Source: Rhodospirillaceae bacterium (lineage in GTDB: Bacteria > Pseudomonadota > Alphaproteobacteria > SP197). Taken from it: a stretch of DNA of 64,000 nt. The stretch spans positions 1 through 64,000 of the forward strand of contig PBNE01000010.1 in the NCBI GenBank assembly GCA_002722885.1. The letters run 5' to 3'. Below are positions 53,088-62,332 of the stretch, one piece after another. The notes under the pieces are model-generated. The model did no database searches. It was not told where the DNA came from and saw only the letters and a program-made list of their open reading frames with translations. The position numbers and the translations under genes were made by a program. Each line of letters starts with the position of its first letter. Position 1 is the stretch's first letter.

Positions 53088-53735
53088 TCAATCGGGCTGG
53101 TAGTCAGCAAACTTTTCAAGCACCACGGCCATCTGCTTCCTGGTCAGCAGCTTCGGCTTGCCAGCCTGCAGGGCCTGCCAGTACTGGCGCGCGAGGCTCT
53201 CGACTTCAACGGCCAGCGCCAGGGCGCTTTCAAGATCGGCACCGACTGCGATCATGCCGTGGTTGGCGAGCAGACAGGCCTTGCGACCCTCAAGAGCGGC
53301 AAGGGCGTGGTTGCTGAGCTCCTGGGTGCCGAAGGTGGCATAGGGCGCACAACGGATATCATCGCCGCCGGCCATCGCCACCATGTAGTGAAAACGCGGA
53401 ATGGGTTTACCGAGACACGCCAACGTGGTGGCAAAGGTTGCATGGGTATGAACGATCGCGCCGGCCTCGGGACGGGCGGCATAGATATCGCGATGAATGC
53501 GCCATTCACTGGACGGACGCCGTCGACCCTTGGCCGTTCCGTCGAGTGCCACGGCAACGATGTCGTCCGGCGTAGTCTTGTCATAGGGCAGAGCCGAAGG
53601 CGTGATGAGGAAGCCCTTGCCCGCGCGGGCGCTGACATTGCCAGACGTGCCCTGATTGATGCCGAGACCGTTCATAGAGCGCGCCGTCACGATCAGGTCA
53701 CGGCGCAGGGCCTGGCTGTCACGCGGCACGGGCAT
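53088..53735 (-). CDS. Class II aldolase, probable 5-deoxypentulose-1-phosphate aldolase
   Basis: 215 aa from ATG 53735, overlapping mtnA by 17 nt. FucA-type class II aldolase: [11 protein letters not shown] (phosphate-binding Gly/Ser/Asn), [17 protein letters not shown], zinc H-x-H in [11 protein letters not shown], and ANHGMIAVG. It lies directly after mtnA. In the dihydroxyacetone phosphate (DHAP) shunt of Rhodospirillum rubrum and E. coli, MtnA makes methylthioribulose- or 5-deoxyribulose-1-phosphate and a FucA-like aldolase splits it to DHAP and an aldehyde. That role fits here; MtnB dehydratase is the alternative, less likely without the rest of the methionine salvage genes. Confidence 0.82.
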   Translation of the reverse strand: MPVPRDSQALRRDLIVTARSMNGLGINQGTSGNVSARAGKGFLITPSALPYDKTTPDDIVAVALDGTAKGRRRPSSEWRIHRDIYAARPEAGAIVHTHATFATTLACLGKPIPRFHYMVAMAGGDDIRCAPYATFGTQELSNHALAALEGRKACLLANHGMIAVGADLESALALAVEVESLARQYWQALQAGKPKLLTRKQMAVVLEKFADYQPD

Positions 53736-54813
53736 GCTCCGGAAACAGACCCGCAAGACCATCTGTGGAGGCAGCACAGACACCGCGTTCGGTGATGAGC
53801 CCGATGACAAGGCGCGCCGGCGTGACGTCAAACGCCGGATTGCCGACAGGCGAGCCATCCGGCGTTAGCTGCACAGCCGAGACTTTGCCTGCTGAATCCT
53901 TGCCCGCGATCACCGCGACCTCTTCGCCGTTGCGCTCTTCGATCGGTATGTCCTCCCCTGACATCAGTGTCCAGTCGATGGTCGGAGACGGCAGGGCGAC
54001 ATAAAATGGCACGGCGTTGTCGTGAGCAGCCAGCGCTTTCAGATAGGTACCGATCTTGTTGCAGACATCACCGTTGGCGCTGGTGCGATCGGTTCCGGTG
54101 ATCGCCATGTCGACCCGCCCATGCTGCATCAGGTGGCCTCCGGCGTTGTCGACGATCACCGTGTGGGGCACGCCATGGCGGCCCAGCTCCCAGGCCGTGA
54201 GCGCCGCACCCTGGTTGCGCGGCCGGGTCTCGTCGACCCAGACATGCACAGGAACGCCGGCATCATGCGCCTTGTAGATCGGGGCGAGCGCCGTGCCCCA
54301 ATCAACGGCAGCGAGCCAGCCGGCATTGCAATGGGTCAGGATGTTGACCGTATCGTTTTTCGTCTCGTAGAGCGCGCGAATGATCGGCAGGCCGTTGTCA
54401 CCGATCGATTCACAGATCGCGGCATCCTCGTCGCAGATCACCGCCGCACGGGCATAGGCTGCAGCCTGGCGCTCGTCCGGCGGCAGAGGGCTCAGGAGCG
54501 TTGTCATCGCATCAAGCGCCCAGCGCAGGTTGACGGCGGTGGGCCGGGTCGCCAGCAGGGTTTCGTGGGCATCCTTCAGGTTCGCATCAGACGAATCATC
54601 GTACATGGCAAGCGCCATGCCATAGGCCGCCGTGGCTCCGATCAGCGGCGCGCCGCGCACCAGCATCGCCGAAATGGCATGGGCTGCGGATTCGACCGAT
54701 GAAAGCGCCGTTGTTTCGAAAGCGTGAGGCAACCGGGTCTGGTCGATGATCCGGACAGTCACACCATCGTCGTCACACCAGATCGTGCGAAAGGGAACGC
54801 CGTCGACCTTCAT
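53719..54813 (-). CDS. mtnA: S-methyl-5-thioribose-1-phosphate isomerase
   Basis: 364 aa, the usual MtnA length. Landmarks: [19 protein letters not shown] near residue 45, the catalytic Cys in [39 protein letters not shown], and the catalytic Asp in [19 protein letters not shown]. The enzyme isomerises methylthioribose-1-phosphate (or 5-deoxyribose-1-phosphate) to the ribulose form. Its start shares one nucleotide with the VOC gene stop (TGATG) and its end overlaps the aldolase start. No MTA phosphorylase lies in the window. Confidence 0.93.
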   Translation of the reverse strand: MKVDGVPFRTIWCDDDGVTVRIIDQTRLPHAFETTALSSVESAAHAISAMLVRGAPLIGATAAYGMALAMYDDSSDANLKDAHETLLATRPTAVNLRWALDAMTTLLSPLPPDERQAAAYARAAVICDEDAAICESIGDNGLPIIRALYETKNDTVNILTHCNAGWLAAVDWGTALAPIYKAHDAGVPVHVWVDETRPRNQGAALTAWELGRHGVPHTVIVDNAGGHLMQHGRVDMAITGTDRTSANGDVCNKIGTYLKALAAHDNAVPFYVALPSPTIDWTLMSGEDIPIEERNGEEVAVIAGKDSAGKVSAVQLTPDGSPVGNPAFDVTPARLVIGLITERGVCAASTDGLAGLFPEHARAA

Positions 54814-55181
54814 CAGGTACCGTCAGCAAAGTTGAGCTCGACCGACACGCCATCCGGATCCTCGATGAAAACCTGGTGTATGAGCGTTTCCGGCACACCG
54901 TGGGATTCAAAGGCGATATCCCGTTTGCCGAGCCATTTCGTGATTTCATCATAACCCTTCACGGCAAAGGCGACGTGATCGACAGCGCTCTCGCCTGTTC
55001 TGGGATCGTCGGTGACCGTGACATGCAACAGGGGCGCACGCCCGGCGTAGAGCCAGGCACCGGGACTTTCGAACGGCGGGCGCCAACCGTCTTCAAAGCC
55101 CAGGACATCGCAGTAGAAGGCCCGGCAGCGGTCGAGATCGGCCGTACGGATGTTGATGTGATCGACACCGTGAACCGGCAT
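54813..55181 (-). CDS. VOC (glyoxalase/dioxygenase fold) protein
   Basis: 122 aa from ATG 55181. Paired beta-alpha-beta modules: [18 protein letters not shown] and [14 protein letters not shown], with first His, central His and a terminal Glu (GVSVELNF) arranged as a metal site. The family includes glyoxalases, methylmalonyl-CoA epimerases and dioxygenases. It is first in the operon VOC-mtnA-aldolase-HisD-like-M19 and may deal with the aldehyde made by the aldolase (inference). The frame continues upstream to 55364, but that part is not recognisable and lacks a ribosome site near its starts. Confidence 0.82.
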   Translation of the reverse strand: MPVHGVDHINIRTADLDRCRAFYCDVLGFEDGWRPPFESPGAWLYAGRAPLLHVTVTDDPRTGESAVDHVAFAVKGYDEITKWLGKRDIAFESHGVPETLIHQVFIEDPDGVSVELNFADGT

Positions 55182-55416
55182 GCCGCGTCTCCTTACGTCG
55201 TCTGACGTCAAGCTTAAGCGATTCGCCTCGAGACCAAAACATGCGTCGCCAGCGGACAGAGCGATGCCCATTCGATCCGCGACCGCCTGGCACATGAACG
55301 AAACACCCGGCCGGTAATTGCCGCCCATGAAATATCCTTCTAAAAATTTCATATGGTCGAACACGACGTCCGGTCAAGCACGGATGAACTCCCGGCGCGG
55401 AAAGGAAAGCAGTGTC

Positions 55417-56356
55417 ATGGACAGATCAGAGCAAGCCGACATTTCGCTGGCGCCTGTATTCGGGAGCGAGGGGTTCACCTGCGGCGACAACTTCGCCCAC
55501 GACTGCGACCTGGCGAAACCGGGCGACTACATCACCGGTTATGCCGCGGATCAGGCGATCTTCGCCGTCCGCGGCGACGACGGCGAGGTTCGGGCCTTCT
55601 ACAATGTCTGTCAGCACCGAGGGCACCGTCTGCTCGAAGACGGCTGTGGCACCAAACCTCATCATCTGGTCTACCCTTACCATGCTTGGCCGTATGACCT
55701 GGGTGGACGGCTACGCCACGCGCGGGGCGCCGAAAGAGCTCCAGCGTGTGCCGATATCGCGTTGAAGGAAATCAGGATCCAACGGCTCGCCGGACTCTGG
55801 TTCGTCAATCTGGACCCGAATGCGGCCGATCTTGAAGAAACCGCCCGGGGCCTGGCAGGACAAATCCTTGGCAAAGCGCCGGACCTCCCCGCCTTTCAGG
55901 CGCTTTGCCAAGGCACCTTCTCCATAGATGGAAACTGGAAGGTTTGCATTGAGAGCTCTCTGGAGTGTTACCACTGTCGCCCGGCCCATCCCGGATGCTG
56001 GATGGCGGTCAGTAAGCGGCATGGCTGTTGTACCCGACATCGGTCGTTCGAGCGTCCAACGATACGGACGGATCGCTGATCACAACCATTGCCTTCCGGC
56101 CGACGGCGGCCGGCCACAGCACGGCGACATAAAGGCTCTACGGTCCGGCATCACTGGCCGGGGATCACGACCGGCTCTACGACAGATGGATCGACACCCA
56201 CTTTGTCCACGAGGACCTGGAGTTGATCGAATCGGTTCAGGCCGGCATGGCGAACAAGGGTTTTCCGGAGGATGGCTCGCGAACTCCGACGCATACGACA
56301 GCGAGCATCTGATCGGCGAGTTTGAGGACTGGGTCCTCCAGACAATGAACCCCTGA
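55417..56356 (+). pseudogene. Rieske oxygenase alpha subunit, inactivated
   Basis: ATG 55417 follows AAAGGAAAG. The N-terminal Rieske domain reads NVCQHRGHRL, then HLVYPYHAWPYD where a Cys should precede the PYH; a Cys to Tyr change has removed one cluster ligand. The catalytic domain starts (GNWKVCIESSLECYHCRPAH) but changes frame after WMAVS near 56010. Later pieces appear in other frames (DRLYDRWIDTHFVHEDLELI; EHLIGEFEDWVLQTMNP), ending at TGA 56354-56356. About 100 residues of the oxygenase domain are missing. Such enzymes oxidise aromatics, choline or carnitine derivatives. Confidence 0.88.
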
Positions 56357-56517
56357 GCAATCCGTCGGCCGGAAGTCTGTAACCCTCCGCGGAGAACAGC
56401 CCGCGAAAACACGCGGGCCGACCTGCCAGGGCGTCGCTCATCTGACCGTTGACACCAAACCGGTGATGCCTGAGTTTTCACTCGCGATTCTCCCACGCCG
56501 GACTCCAACCATGGCCG

Positions 56518-57405
56518 ATGACCATCATGCCAGTCGATCAGATCATACGCCTGGGCCTGCCCAAGGGCCGCATGCAGGACAATGTCTTCGCCTTGCTCGA
56601 GGACGCCGGCATTCATATTCGCTCGGGCGGTTCATCCAGCACGCGTGACTATCGCCCGAAGCTGTCGCTACCCGGTTTCGACGCCAAGCTACTGAAGCCT
56701 CAGAACATCGTGGAGATGCTGGATGTCGGCAGCCGTGATCTCGGCTTCGCTGGCGCCGACTGGGTCGCGGAAAAAGAGGCTGACCTGGTCGAGCTCGTCG
56801 ATACCGGTCTCGATCATGTCCAGCTTGTGGCCGCGGCACCCGTGAAGCTGCTGGTCGATGGCGCCCTGCCCGGCCAGCATCTGGTGATAGCCAGCGAATA
56901 CGAACGGTTGACCCGTGACTGGATTGCCCGCGCGAACCTCGACGCGACCTTCGTGCGCTCCTATGGCGCGACCGAGGTGTTCCCGCCCGAAGACGCCGAC
57001 TGCATCGTCGACAACTCGGCGACTGGCTCGACCCTGCGCGCAAACGGTCTTGAAATCGTTGGCGAGGTCATGACCTCGTCGACCCGCCTCTATGCCCATC
57101 CGGCCTCACTGGAGGACGCGGACAAGCGTGCCGCCATCTACAGCTTCGTCATGATGGTGGGCTCCGTGCTGGATGCCCGCCGGCGCGTGATGGTCGAAGT
57201 GAACGTGACCGCCGACGATCTGGAGGCCGTGATTGACGTGCTGCCGAGCATGCGGGAGCCGACCATTTCGCCGCTGCACGGCGCCGGGGGGTTCGCGATC
57301 AAGTCCGCGGTGCCGCGTGACGAACTCGCGCAGGTCATCCCGCGTATCAAGGCCCAGGGCGGCACCGACATCGTGGTCAGCCCCATAGGCAACATCGTGT
57401 CGTGA
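56518..57405 (+). CDS. hisG: ATP phosphoribosyltransferase, long form
   Basis: 295 aa; starts at ATG 56518 or 56527, without a clear ribosome site. Catalyses the first histidine step, joining PRPP and [23 protein letters not shown] opens the enzyme; [10 protein letters not shown] and the PRPP loop [10 protein letters not shown] follow. The C-terminal 75 aa ([33 protein letters not shown]) form the histidine-binding regulatory domain of long HisG, so no HisZ is needed and feedback inhibition is expected. First gene of a six-gene rightward operon. Confidence 0.94.
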   Translation: MTIMPVDQIIRLGLPKGRMQDNVFALLEDAGIHIRSGGSSSTRDYRPKLSLPGFDAKLLKPQNIVEMLDVGSRDLGFAGADWVAEKEADLVELVDTGLDHVQLVAAAPVKLLVDGALPGQHLVIASEYERLTRDWIARANLDATFVRSYGATEVFPPEDADCIVDNSATGSTLRANGLEIVGEVMTSSTRLYAHPASLEDADKRAAIYSFVMMVGSVLDARRRVMVEVNVTADDLEAVIDVLPSMREPTISPLHGAGGFAIKSAVPRDELAQVIPRIKAQGGTDIVVSPIGNIVS

Positions 57406-57412
57406 GGATCCC

Positions 57413-58000
57413 ATGAGCACCCGCACCGCAACTGTGACCCGCAAGACCCGCGAAACCGATATCAGCGCCACCGTGACGCTGGACGGCACCGGCCAGGCCG
57501 AGATCGCCACCGGCCTGCGCTTTCTGGATCACCTGCTCGATGCCCTGACCCGGCACAGCCGGATGGACATCATGCTGACCTGCACCGGCGATCTCGACAT
57601 CGACGATCACCACACCGCCGAGGATTGTGGCCTGGCTCTGGGCGAAGCCTTCGACCAGGCGCTTGGCGACAAGCGGGGCATTCGTCGCTTCGGCGAAGGT
57701 CATGCGCCACTCGACGAAGCGCTGGCCCGCGCCGTGATCGATCTTTCGGGGCGCCCCTATGTCTATGTCGATCTGGGGCTGCGCCGCGAGAAGGTCGGCG
57801 ATATCGCCACCGAGATGATCGGCCATGTCCTGCAGTCCTTCGCCATGGCGGCCAATATGACCCTGCATGTCGAGCTGATCCGCGGCCAAAACGATCATCA
57901 CCGTGCCGAAGCCGCCTTCAAGTCGCTGGCCCTGGCCCTGCGTCAGGCCGTCGCGCCGATGGGCCATGACGAGGTCCCCAGCACCAAGGGGGTGCTGTGA
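57413..58000 (+). CDS. hisB: Imidazoleglycerol-phosphate dehydratase
   Basis: 195 aa, a stand-alone dehydratase without the phosphatase domain of enterobacterial HisB. Both metal-binding repeats are visible: [16 protein letters not shown] (about 40-55) with [19 protein letters not shown], and [19 protein letters not shown] with [14 protein letters not shown]. It dehydrates imidazoleglycerol phosphate. 7 nt after hisG, and overlapping hisH by 4 nt (GTGA). Confidence 0.95.
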   Translation: MSTRTATVTRKTRETDISATVTLDGTGQAEIATGLRFLDHLLDALTRHSRMDIMLTCTGDLDIDDHHTAEDCGLALGEAFDQALGDKRGIRRFGEGHAPLDEALARAVIDLSGRPYVYVDLGLRREKVGDIATEMIGHVLQSFAMAANMTLHVELIRGQNDHHRAEAAFKSLALALRQAVAPMGHDEVPSTKGVL

Positions 58001-58602
58001 GCGGCCGCGAGGTCGTTGTCTGCCGCACCGGAACCGCCAACATTGCTTCCGTTCTGGCAGGCCTGACGCGGGCGGGCGGCGCCCCGCGCATGGCGACTGA
58101 TCCCGACGACATCAGAAGCGCAAGCCATGTGATGCTGCCAGGCGTCGGCTCCTTCGGTGCGGCGATGGCGAACCTCAACGAAAGCGCCATGGCCGAGCCC
58201 CTGCGCGAGCGTATGGCGGCCGGCAAACCGACCCTGTCGATCTGCGTCGGGCTCCAGCTGTTGGGATCGACGAGCGAGGAATCGCCCGGTGCCAAAGGCC
58301 TGGGCCTAATCGAGGCCGACTTCACACGCTTCGCCGGATCCGTGCGTGTTCCCCAGTTCGGCTGGAACCGCATCGAGGCCGACGAACACTGTTCTGTGCT
58401 GGCGAGCGGTCATGCCTACTTTGCCAACTCCTACCGACTGACCGAAGCGCCCGAAGGCTGGAACGCCGCCATGGCCGACCACGGCGGACCGTTTGTCGCC
58501 GCCCTGGAGCGCGGGCCGGTGGTGGCCTGCCAGTTCCACCCGGAGCTTTCCGGTGCCTTCGGCCGTACGCTCCTTTCCCGCTGGATTGCCATGCCATGCT
58601 AA
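57997..58602 (+). CDS. hisH: Imidazole glycerol phosphate synthase, glutaminase subunit
   Basis: 201 aa with a GTG start overlapping hisB. Class I glutaminase triad: C83 in SICVGLQLL, then H181 and E183 in [21 protein letters not shown] opens the fold and LPGVGSFG contributes the oxyanion strand. It feeds ammonia to HisF. The overlap with hisF (7 nt) supports stoichiometric production. Confidence 0.94.
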   Translation: MSGREVVVCRTGTANIASVLAGLTRAGGAPRMATDPDDIRSASHVMLPGVGSFGAAMANLNESAMAEPLRERMAAGKPTLSICVGLQLLGSTSEESPGAKGLGLIEADFTRFAGSVRVPQFGWNRIEADEHCSVLASGHAYFANSYRLTEAPEGWNAAMADHGGPFVAALERGPVVACQFHPELSGAFGRTLLSRWIAMPC

Positions 58603-59369
58603 CCGCTCGTGTGATCCCCTGCCTCGATATCGACGACGGCCGTGTCGTGAAGGGCGTGCGCTTTCAAGGCCTGCGCGATGCCGGCGATCCGGTAGAGCTT
58701 TCGATATCCTACGAAGCGCAGGGCGCTGACGAGCTGGTCATGCTGGATGTCTCGGCCACGCCGGAAGGGCGTGGCAACGCGCTGGTTACCGTCGCGACCG
58801 TACGGAAAGAGCTCGGCATCCCGCTGACGGTAGGCGGTGGCGTTCGAAAGGCAGCCGATGCCGGGGCTCTGCTGGAAGCCGGTGCCGACAAGGTCGCGGC
58901 CAACACGGCTGCGGTGGCCCGGCCCGAATTGCTTACCGAGATCGCCGGCCACTTCGGCAGCCAGTGCGCCATCGTCGCGATCGATGCCGCCCGCAAGGCC
59001 GACGACGACGGCTGGGAGGTCGTCACCATGTCGGGCAAGAACTGGACTGGGATCGACGCCATCGGCTGGGCGCAGGAGGCCGTGGAGCGCGGCGCGGGCG
59101 AAATCCTTCTCACGAGCTGGGACCGCGACGGCACACGTTCCGGCTATGACACGGTTCTGCTGAAAGCCATCTCGGACGCCGTGCACGTGCCGGTGATCGC
59201 GTCGGGTGGCGCAGCAATCCCCGAACACCTGGTGGAAGCGCTCGAGGCCGGCGCGGACTCTGTGCTGGCAGCCTCGATCTTTCACGACGGCGACTATAGG
59301 GTGGCCGATATCAAGCGGGTGATGGCCGCAGCCGGCATCCCGACCCGCATGGACTCCCACGAGACCTGA
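58596..59369 (+). CDS. hisF: Imidazole glycerol phosphate synthase, cyclase subunit
   Basis: 257 aa TIM barrel. Catalytic D11 in IPCLDIDDGRVVKG and the second catalytic Asp in AIVAIDAARKADDDGWEV; phosphate sites TVGGGVRKAAD and ASGGAAIPEHLVEAL. Closes the imidazole ring, producing IGP and AICAR with HisH. Followed 5 nt later by an MFS transporter inside the operon. Confidence 0.95.
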   Translation: MLTARVIPCLDIDDGRVVKGVRFQGLRDAGDPVELSISYEAQGADELVMLDVSATPEGRGNALVTVATVRKELGIPLTVGGGVRKAADAGALLEAGADKVAANTAAVARPELLTEIAGHFGSQCAIVAIDAARKADDDGWEVVTMSGKNWTGIDAIGWAQEAVERGAGEILLTSWDRDGTRSGYDTVLLKAISDAVHVPVIASGGAAIPEHLVEALEAGADSVLAASIFHDGDYRVADIKRVMAAAGIPTRMDSHET

Positions 59370-59374
59370 TAGCC

Positions 59375-60571
59375 ATGGCCACCACGGACACCCAACCCAA
59401 GCGCTTGCCGATCCTAACGTTCTGCGCCGGACACATGGCGGTGGATTGGCCCCATGGCGCGTTCTGGGTGCTACAGCCGCCCATCGCCCTGGCGATGGGT
59501 CTGTCGCCGTCGCAGATGGGTCTGATGGTCGCGCTCACCGCCGTCGGCGCGACTCTGAGCCTGCTCCCCGCGGGTATGCTGAGTGATCACACACGCCGCC
59601 GCGGCCCCGTGTTCGCCGGGACATTTGTGTGGGTTGTCGTGGGGTACGGTCTCGCCAGTCTGGCCCCGGACTTCTGGACCCTGACTCTGATGCTCGCCAT
59701 CGCCGGGATGGGAACCTCGGCCTGGCATCCGTTGGCGACCGGGACACTGACCCAGACCATGGCAGGCCAGCGTGCCCGGGTTTTGGGCATCCACGCCATG
59801 GGCGGCACCCTCGCGGAGGTCTTCGCACCGCTGCTGACCGGCGTGCTTCTGCTCTATCTCGACTGGCGTGAGGGACTGGCGCTTGCCGTGATCCCGGCAG
59901 CCGTTGTGGGCATCATCTTCTTCCAGGCTCGCGATCGCCTGACGGTCGAAACGGCGAGTGCCGCGCGTCTTGGCGACCTCAAAGAGATGATGCAGCAGTG
60001 GACCAGCAAGACCGGTCTCGCGCTGGTCTCGATGATCAGCATCTACAACATGGCCGTGATGTCCGTTCTGGCGATGGCCACGCTCTACATCGTCAACGAT
60101 CTCGGCTTCTCCGTGTTCTGGGGTGGCGTCGCTTTCTCAGCCATGATCCTGGCCGGAGCCGTGTTCCAGCCTATCATGGGCCATCTGTCGGACACGATGG
60201 GTCGCCGCAAGATCTTCGCGATCTCGCTGTTCGCGGCAGCACCGCTGGGCTTTGCCATGCCGTTCATCGGGTCACCCTGGGTCGCGATAGGCTTCCTGAT
60301 CGTCATGATCGGGGCATTCTACGGTGTCCGTTCGGTCGTGCTGGCCTCAGCCGTCGACTTCGCGGGCAAGCGTGAGGGCACGACGCTGGGCCTCGCTTTC
60401 ACGCTGATGGATGGTGTGGGTGCCCTGGGCGCCTTCCTGGGCGGCTGGGCCGGTGATTTCGATCTGGCCTATGCCTTTGCCCTGGCTTCGGGTTTCGCCA
60501 TGATTTCCGGAACGATCGCGCTTGGCTCGACCTTAGCCTTCCCGAAGATTCAGGCGGAACCCGCGGAATGA
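59375..60571 (+). CDS. MFS transporter inside the his operon
   Basis: 398 aa with about twelve hydrophobic segments. Signature loops LSDHTRRRGPVFAGT near residue 68 and GHLSDTMGRRKIFAIS near 270. The closest look is to the fosmidomycin-resistance (Fsr)-like branch (WHPLATGTLTQTMAGQRA, MGGTLAEVFAPLLTG). It begins 5 nt after hisF and its stop overlaps the hisA/I/E start (ATGA), so it is co-translated with histidine enzymes. Its substrate is unknown; histidine, an intermediate, or a drug are all conceivable. Confidence 0.88.
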   Translation: MATTDTQPKRLPILTFCAGHMAVDWPHGAFWVLQPPIALAMGLSPSQMGLMVALTAVGATLSLLPAGMLSDHTRRRGPVFAGTFVWVVVGYGLASLAPDFWTLTLMLAIAGMGTSAWHPLATGTLTQTMAGQRARVLGIHAMGGTLAEVFAPLLTGVLLLYLDWREGLALAVIPAAVVGIIFFQARDRLTVETASAARLGDLKEMMQQWTSKTGLALVSMISIYNMAVMSVLAMATLYIVNDLGFSVFWGGVAFSAMILAGAVFQPIMGHLSDTMGRRKIFAISLFAAAPLGFAMPFIGSPWVAIGFLIVMIGAFYGVRSVVLASAVDFAGKREGTTLGLAFTLMDGVGALGAFLGGWAGDFDLAYAFALASGFAMISGTIALGSTLAFPKIQAEPAE

Positions 60572-61830
60572 TCATCCCGTCGATTGACCTGATGGGCGGT
60601 CAGGCTGTCCAGCTTGTGGGTGGCAAGGAGATGGCCATCGAGGCGGGCGATCCACGGCCCATCGCCGAACGCTTCCGGCTCGCCGGCGAGATCGCCGTGA
60701 TCGATCTCGATGCCGCATTGGGCCAGGGCGACAACCGTGCCCTGATCGAAGAGCTCGTGACCCTGGCGCCCTGTCGCGTGGGTGGCGGTATCCGCGATGT
60801 CGAAGCCGCCATCCGTTGGCTCGATGCCGGCGCGTCTAAGGTGATCCTGGGTACCGCAGCCAAACCGGAGATCCTCTCGCAGTTGCCCCGTGAACGCGTG
60901 ACCGCGGCGCTCGACGCCGTGGAAGGTGAAGTGGTCACCCACGGCTGGACGACCAAGACCGGCGCATCGGTCAAGGACCGGATGGCGGAACTGCGTGATC
61001 TCGTGGGCGGCTTTCTCGTGACCTTCGTGGAGCGCGAAGGGCGCATGCAGGGCACCGACCTCGATGCCACCCGGCGCCTCAAGGACGCGGCGGGTTCCGC
61101 AGAACTCACGGTCGCAGGAGGGTTCACCACAGCCAACGACATCCGTCTGGCCGACCAAGCCGGGGCCGATGCCCAGGTCGGCATGGCACTCTATTCCGGC
61201 GCGCTGCACTTGGCCGATGCCATTGCAGCCCCCCTCAAGAGCGACCGGCCGGACGGACTGTGGCCCACGGTGGTGTGCGACGAACACGGCCGCGCACTGG
61301 GCCTGGCCTATTCGGACCGCGAAAGCCTCACCGCAGCGGTGGACCGTGGTGTCGGGGCCTATCACTCGCGCCGACGCGGTCTCTGGGTGAAGGGCGAGAC
61401 CTCCGGTGCGACCCAGGACCTGTTGAAGATCGACCTCGACTGCGACCGCGATGCCTTGCGTTTCACCGTGCGCCAGTCCGGCGATGGCTTCTGCCATCTC
61501 GACACCTGGACCTGCTGGGGCGAGGACGACGGCCTGCCCGCCCTCGCCCGCCTGATCGCCGAACGCCGTGCCTCCGCCCCCGAAGGCTCCTACACACGCC
61601 GCCTGTTCGACGAAGCCGGTCTGCTCGATGCCAAACTGCTCGAAGAGGCGCAGGAGCTGGTCGAGGCCGAAAGCTGCGATGACGTCGCCCATGAAGCGGC
61701 CGACGTCATCTACTTCGCACTTGCCGCCGCCGCCCGTGCCGGGGTCTCGCTTTCCGACATCGAGCGGGAACTCGTCCGCCGGAGCCGGAAGGTCACCCGA
61801 CGCAAGGGCGACGCGAAGCCGTCAGCCTGA
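60568..61830 (+). CDS. hisAIE: Fused HisA-HisI-HisE enzyme
   Basis: 420 aa with three histidine enzymes in one chain. Residues 1-222 are a HisA-type isomerase (IIPSIDLMGGQAVQLVGGKE; RVGGGIRDVEAAIRWLDAGA; ALDAVEGEVVTHGW), with a TFVEREGRMQGTD loop closer to the eukaryotic HIS6 type than to the usual TDIxRDG. Residues 228-318 are PRA-cyclohydrolase HisI (YHSRRRGLWVKGETSGA, DLDCDRDALRF, FCHLDTWTC). Residues 325-415 are PRA-pyrophosphatase HisE (SYTRRLFDEAGLLDAKLLEE, HEAADVIYFALAA). The chain therefore catalyses the second, third and fourth steps. The stop overlaps the broken DUF1772 gene by 9 nt on the other strand. Confidence 0.9.
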   Translation: MIIPSIDLMGGQAVQLVGGKEMAIEAGDPRPIAERFRLAGEIAVIDLDAALGQGDNRALIEELVTLAPCRVGGGIRDVEAAIRWLDAGASKVILGTAAKPEILSQLPRERVTAALDAVEGEVVTHGWTTKTGASVKDRMAELRDLVGGFLVTFVEREGRMQGTDLDATRRLKDAAGSAELTVAGGFTTANDIRLADQAGADAQVGMALYSGALHLADAIAAPLKSDRPDGLWPTVVCDEHGRALGLAYSDRESLTAAVDRGVGAYHSRRRGLWVKGETSGATQDLLKIDLDCDRDALRFTVRQSGDGFCHLDTWTCWGEDDGLPALARLIAERRASAPEGSYTRRLFDEAGLLDAKLLEEAQELVEAESCDDVAHEAADVIYFALAAAARAGVSLSDIERELVRRSRKVTRRKGDAKPSA

Positions 61831-62310
61831 CGACGCAAGAAGCAATCCCGCCAGAAGAAAGCATGCTGCAGCAGCCGTGGAGGCGACGGTCCTGACGTTG
61901 TTCCAGAAGGACCAGCGGGGGACATAGGTCCGCCAGGAGTCAGCAGCCTGCTCGGCCTGGTCGCGCAGGGCTTCCAGCCGATGATTCATCGCAATGTTAA
62001 AGGCAAAGGACACGCCGATCAGATAAAGCGGCGCACTGGCGATCAGAAGCGCAGAGGCCGGGCCGACCGGCTGCACCAGCGCAACGGAAGCGAGTAGCGC
62101 CGACAGAACGACCATGCCCTAGAGAAGGACCATTGTGGCCGAGCGATAAATTTCGCGATTGAGGGTCTGCATGACCTCTATGCCTGCCGCAGGGGTGGCC
62201 AGGCGCAGAGCACGCATCATGAAATCGGAGAAAATCAGAAAGAGGCCTGCAACCAGACCACCGGCAAGGGCGGCGATCTGGCTGCCGATCAGGATGAGAG
62301 TAAGGGTCAT
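61822..62310 (-). pseudogene. DUF1772 membrane protein gene with in-frame TAG
   Basis: ATG 62310 follows GGGAGA. The product starts MTLTLILIGSQIAALAGGLV, FLIFSDFMMRALRL and AGIEVMQTLNREIYRSATM, which is the DUF1772/anthrone oxygenase-like four-helix membrane family. TAG at 62119-62121 follows VLL. The same frame then continues at once with GMVVLSALLASVAL, FAFNIAMNHRLEALRD and a last helix (AACFLLAGLLL) to 61822. One base change (from TTG or TGG) accounts for the stop. Translation could restart at the ATG at 62115 and give a two-helix fragment. Confidence 0.85.
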
Positions 62311-62332
62311 GACATGTCTCCCAGGCGCCGGG

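Noticed and set aside
55182-55364. Upstream extension of the VOC protein as an extra domain
   Set aside because: It matches no known domain, and ATG 55181 gives a normal VOC length directly at the conserved start.
4383-62121. A recoded TAG codon (suppressor or pyrrolysine) as the cause of the interrupted genes
   Set aside because: Several intact genes end in TAG at their natural C-terminus, and many of the interrupted genes carry frameshifts or deletions as well. Kept only as a testable alternative.
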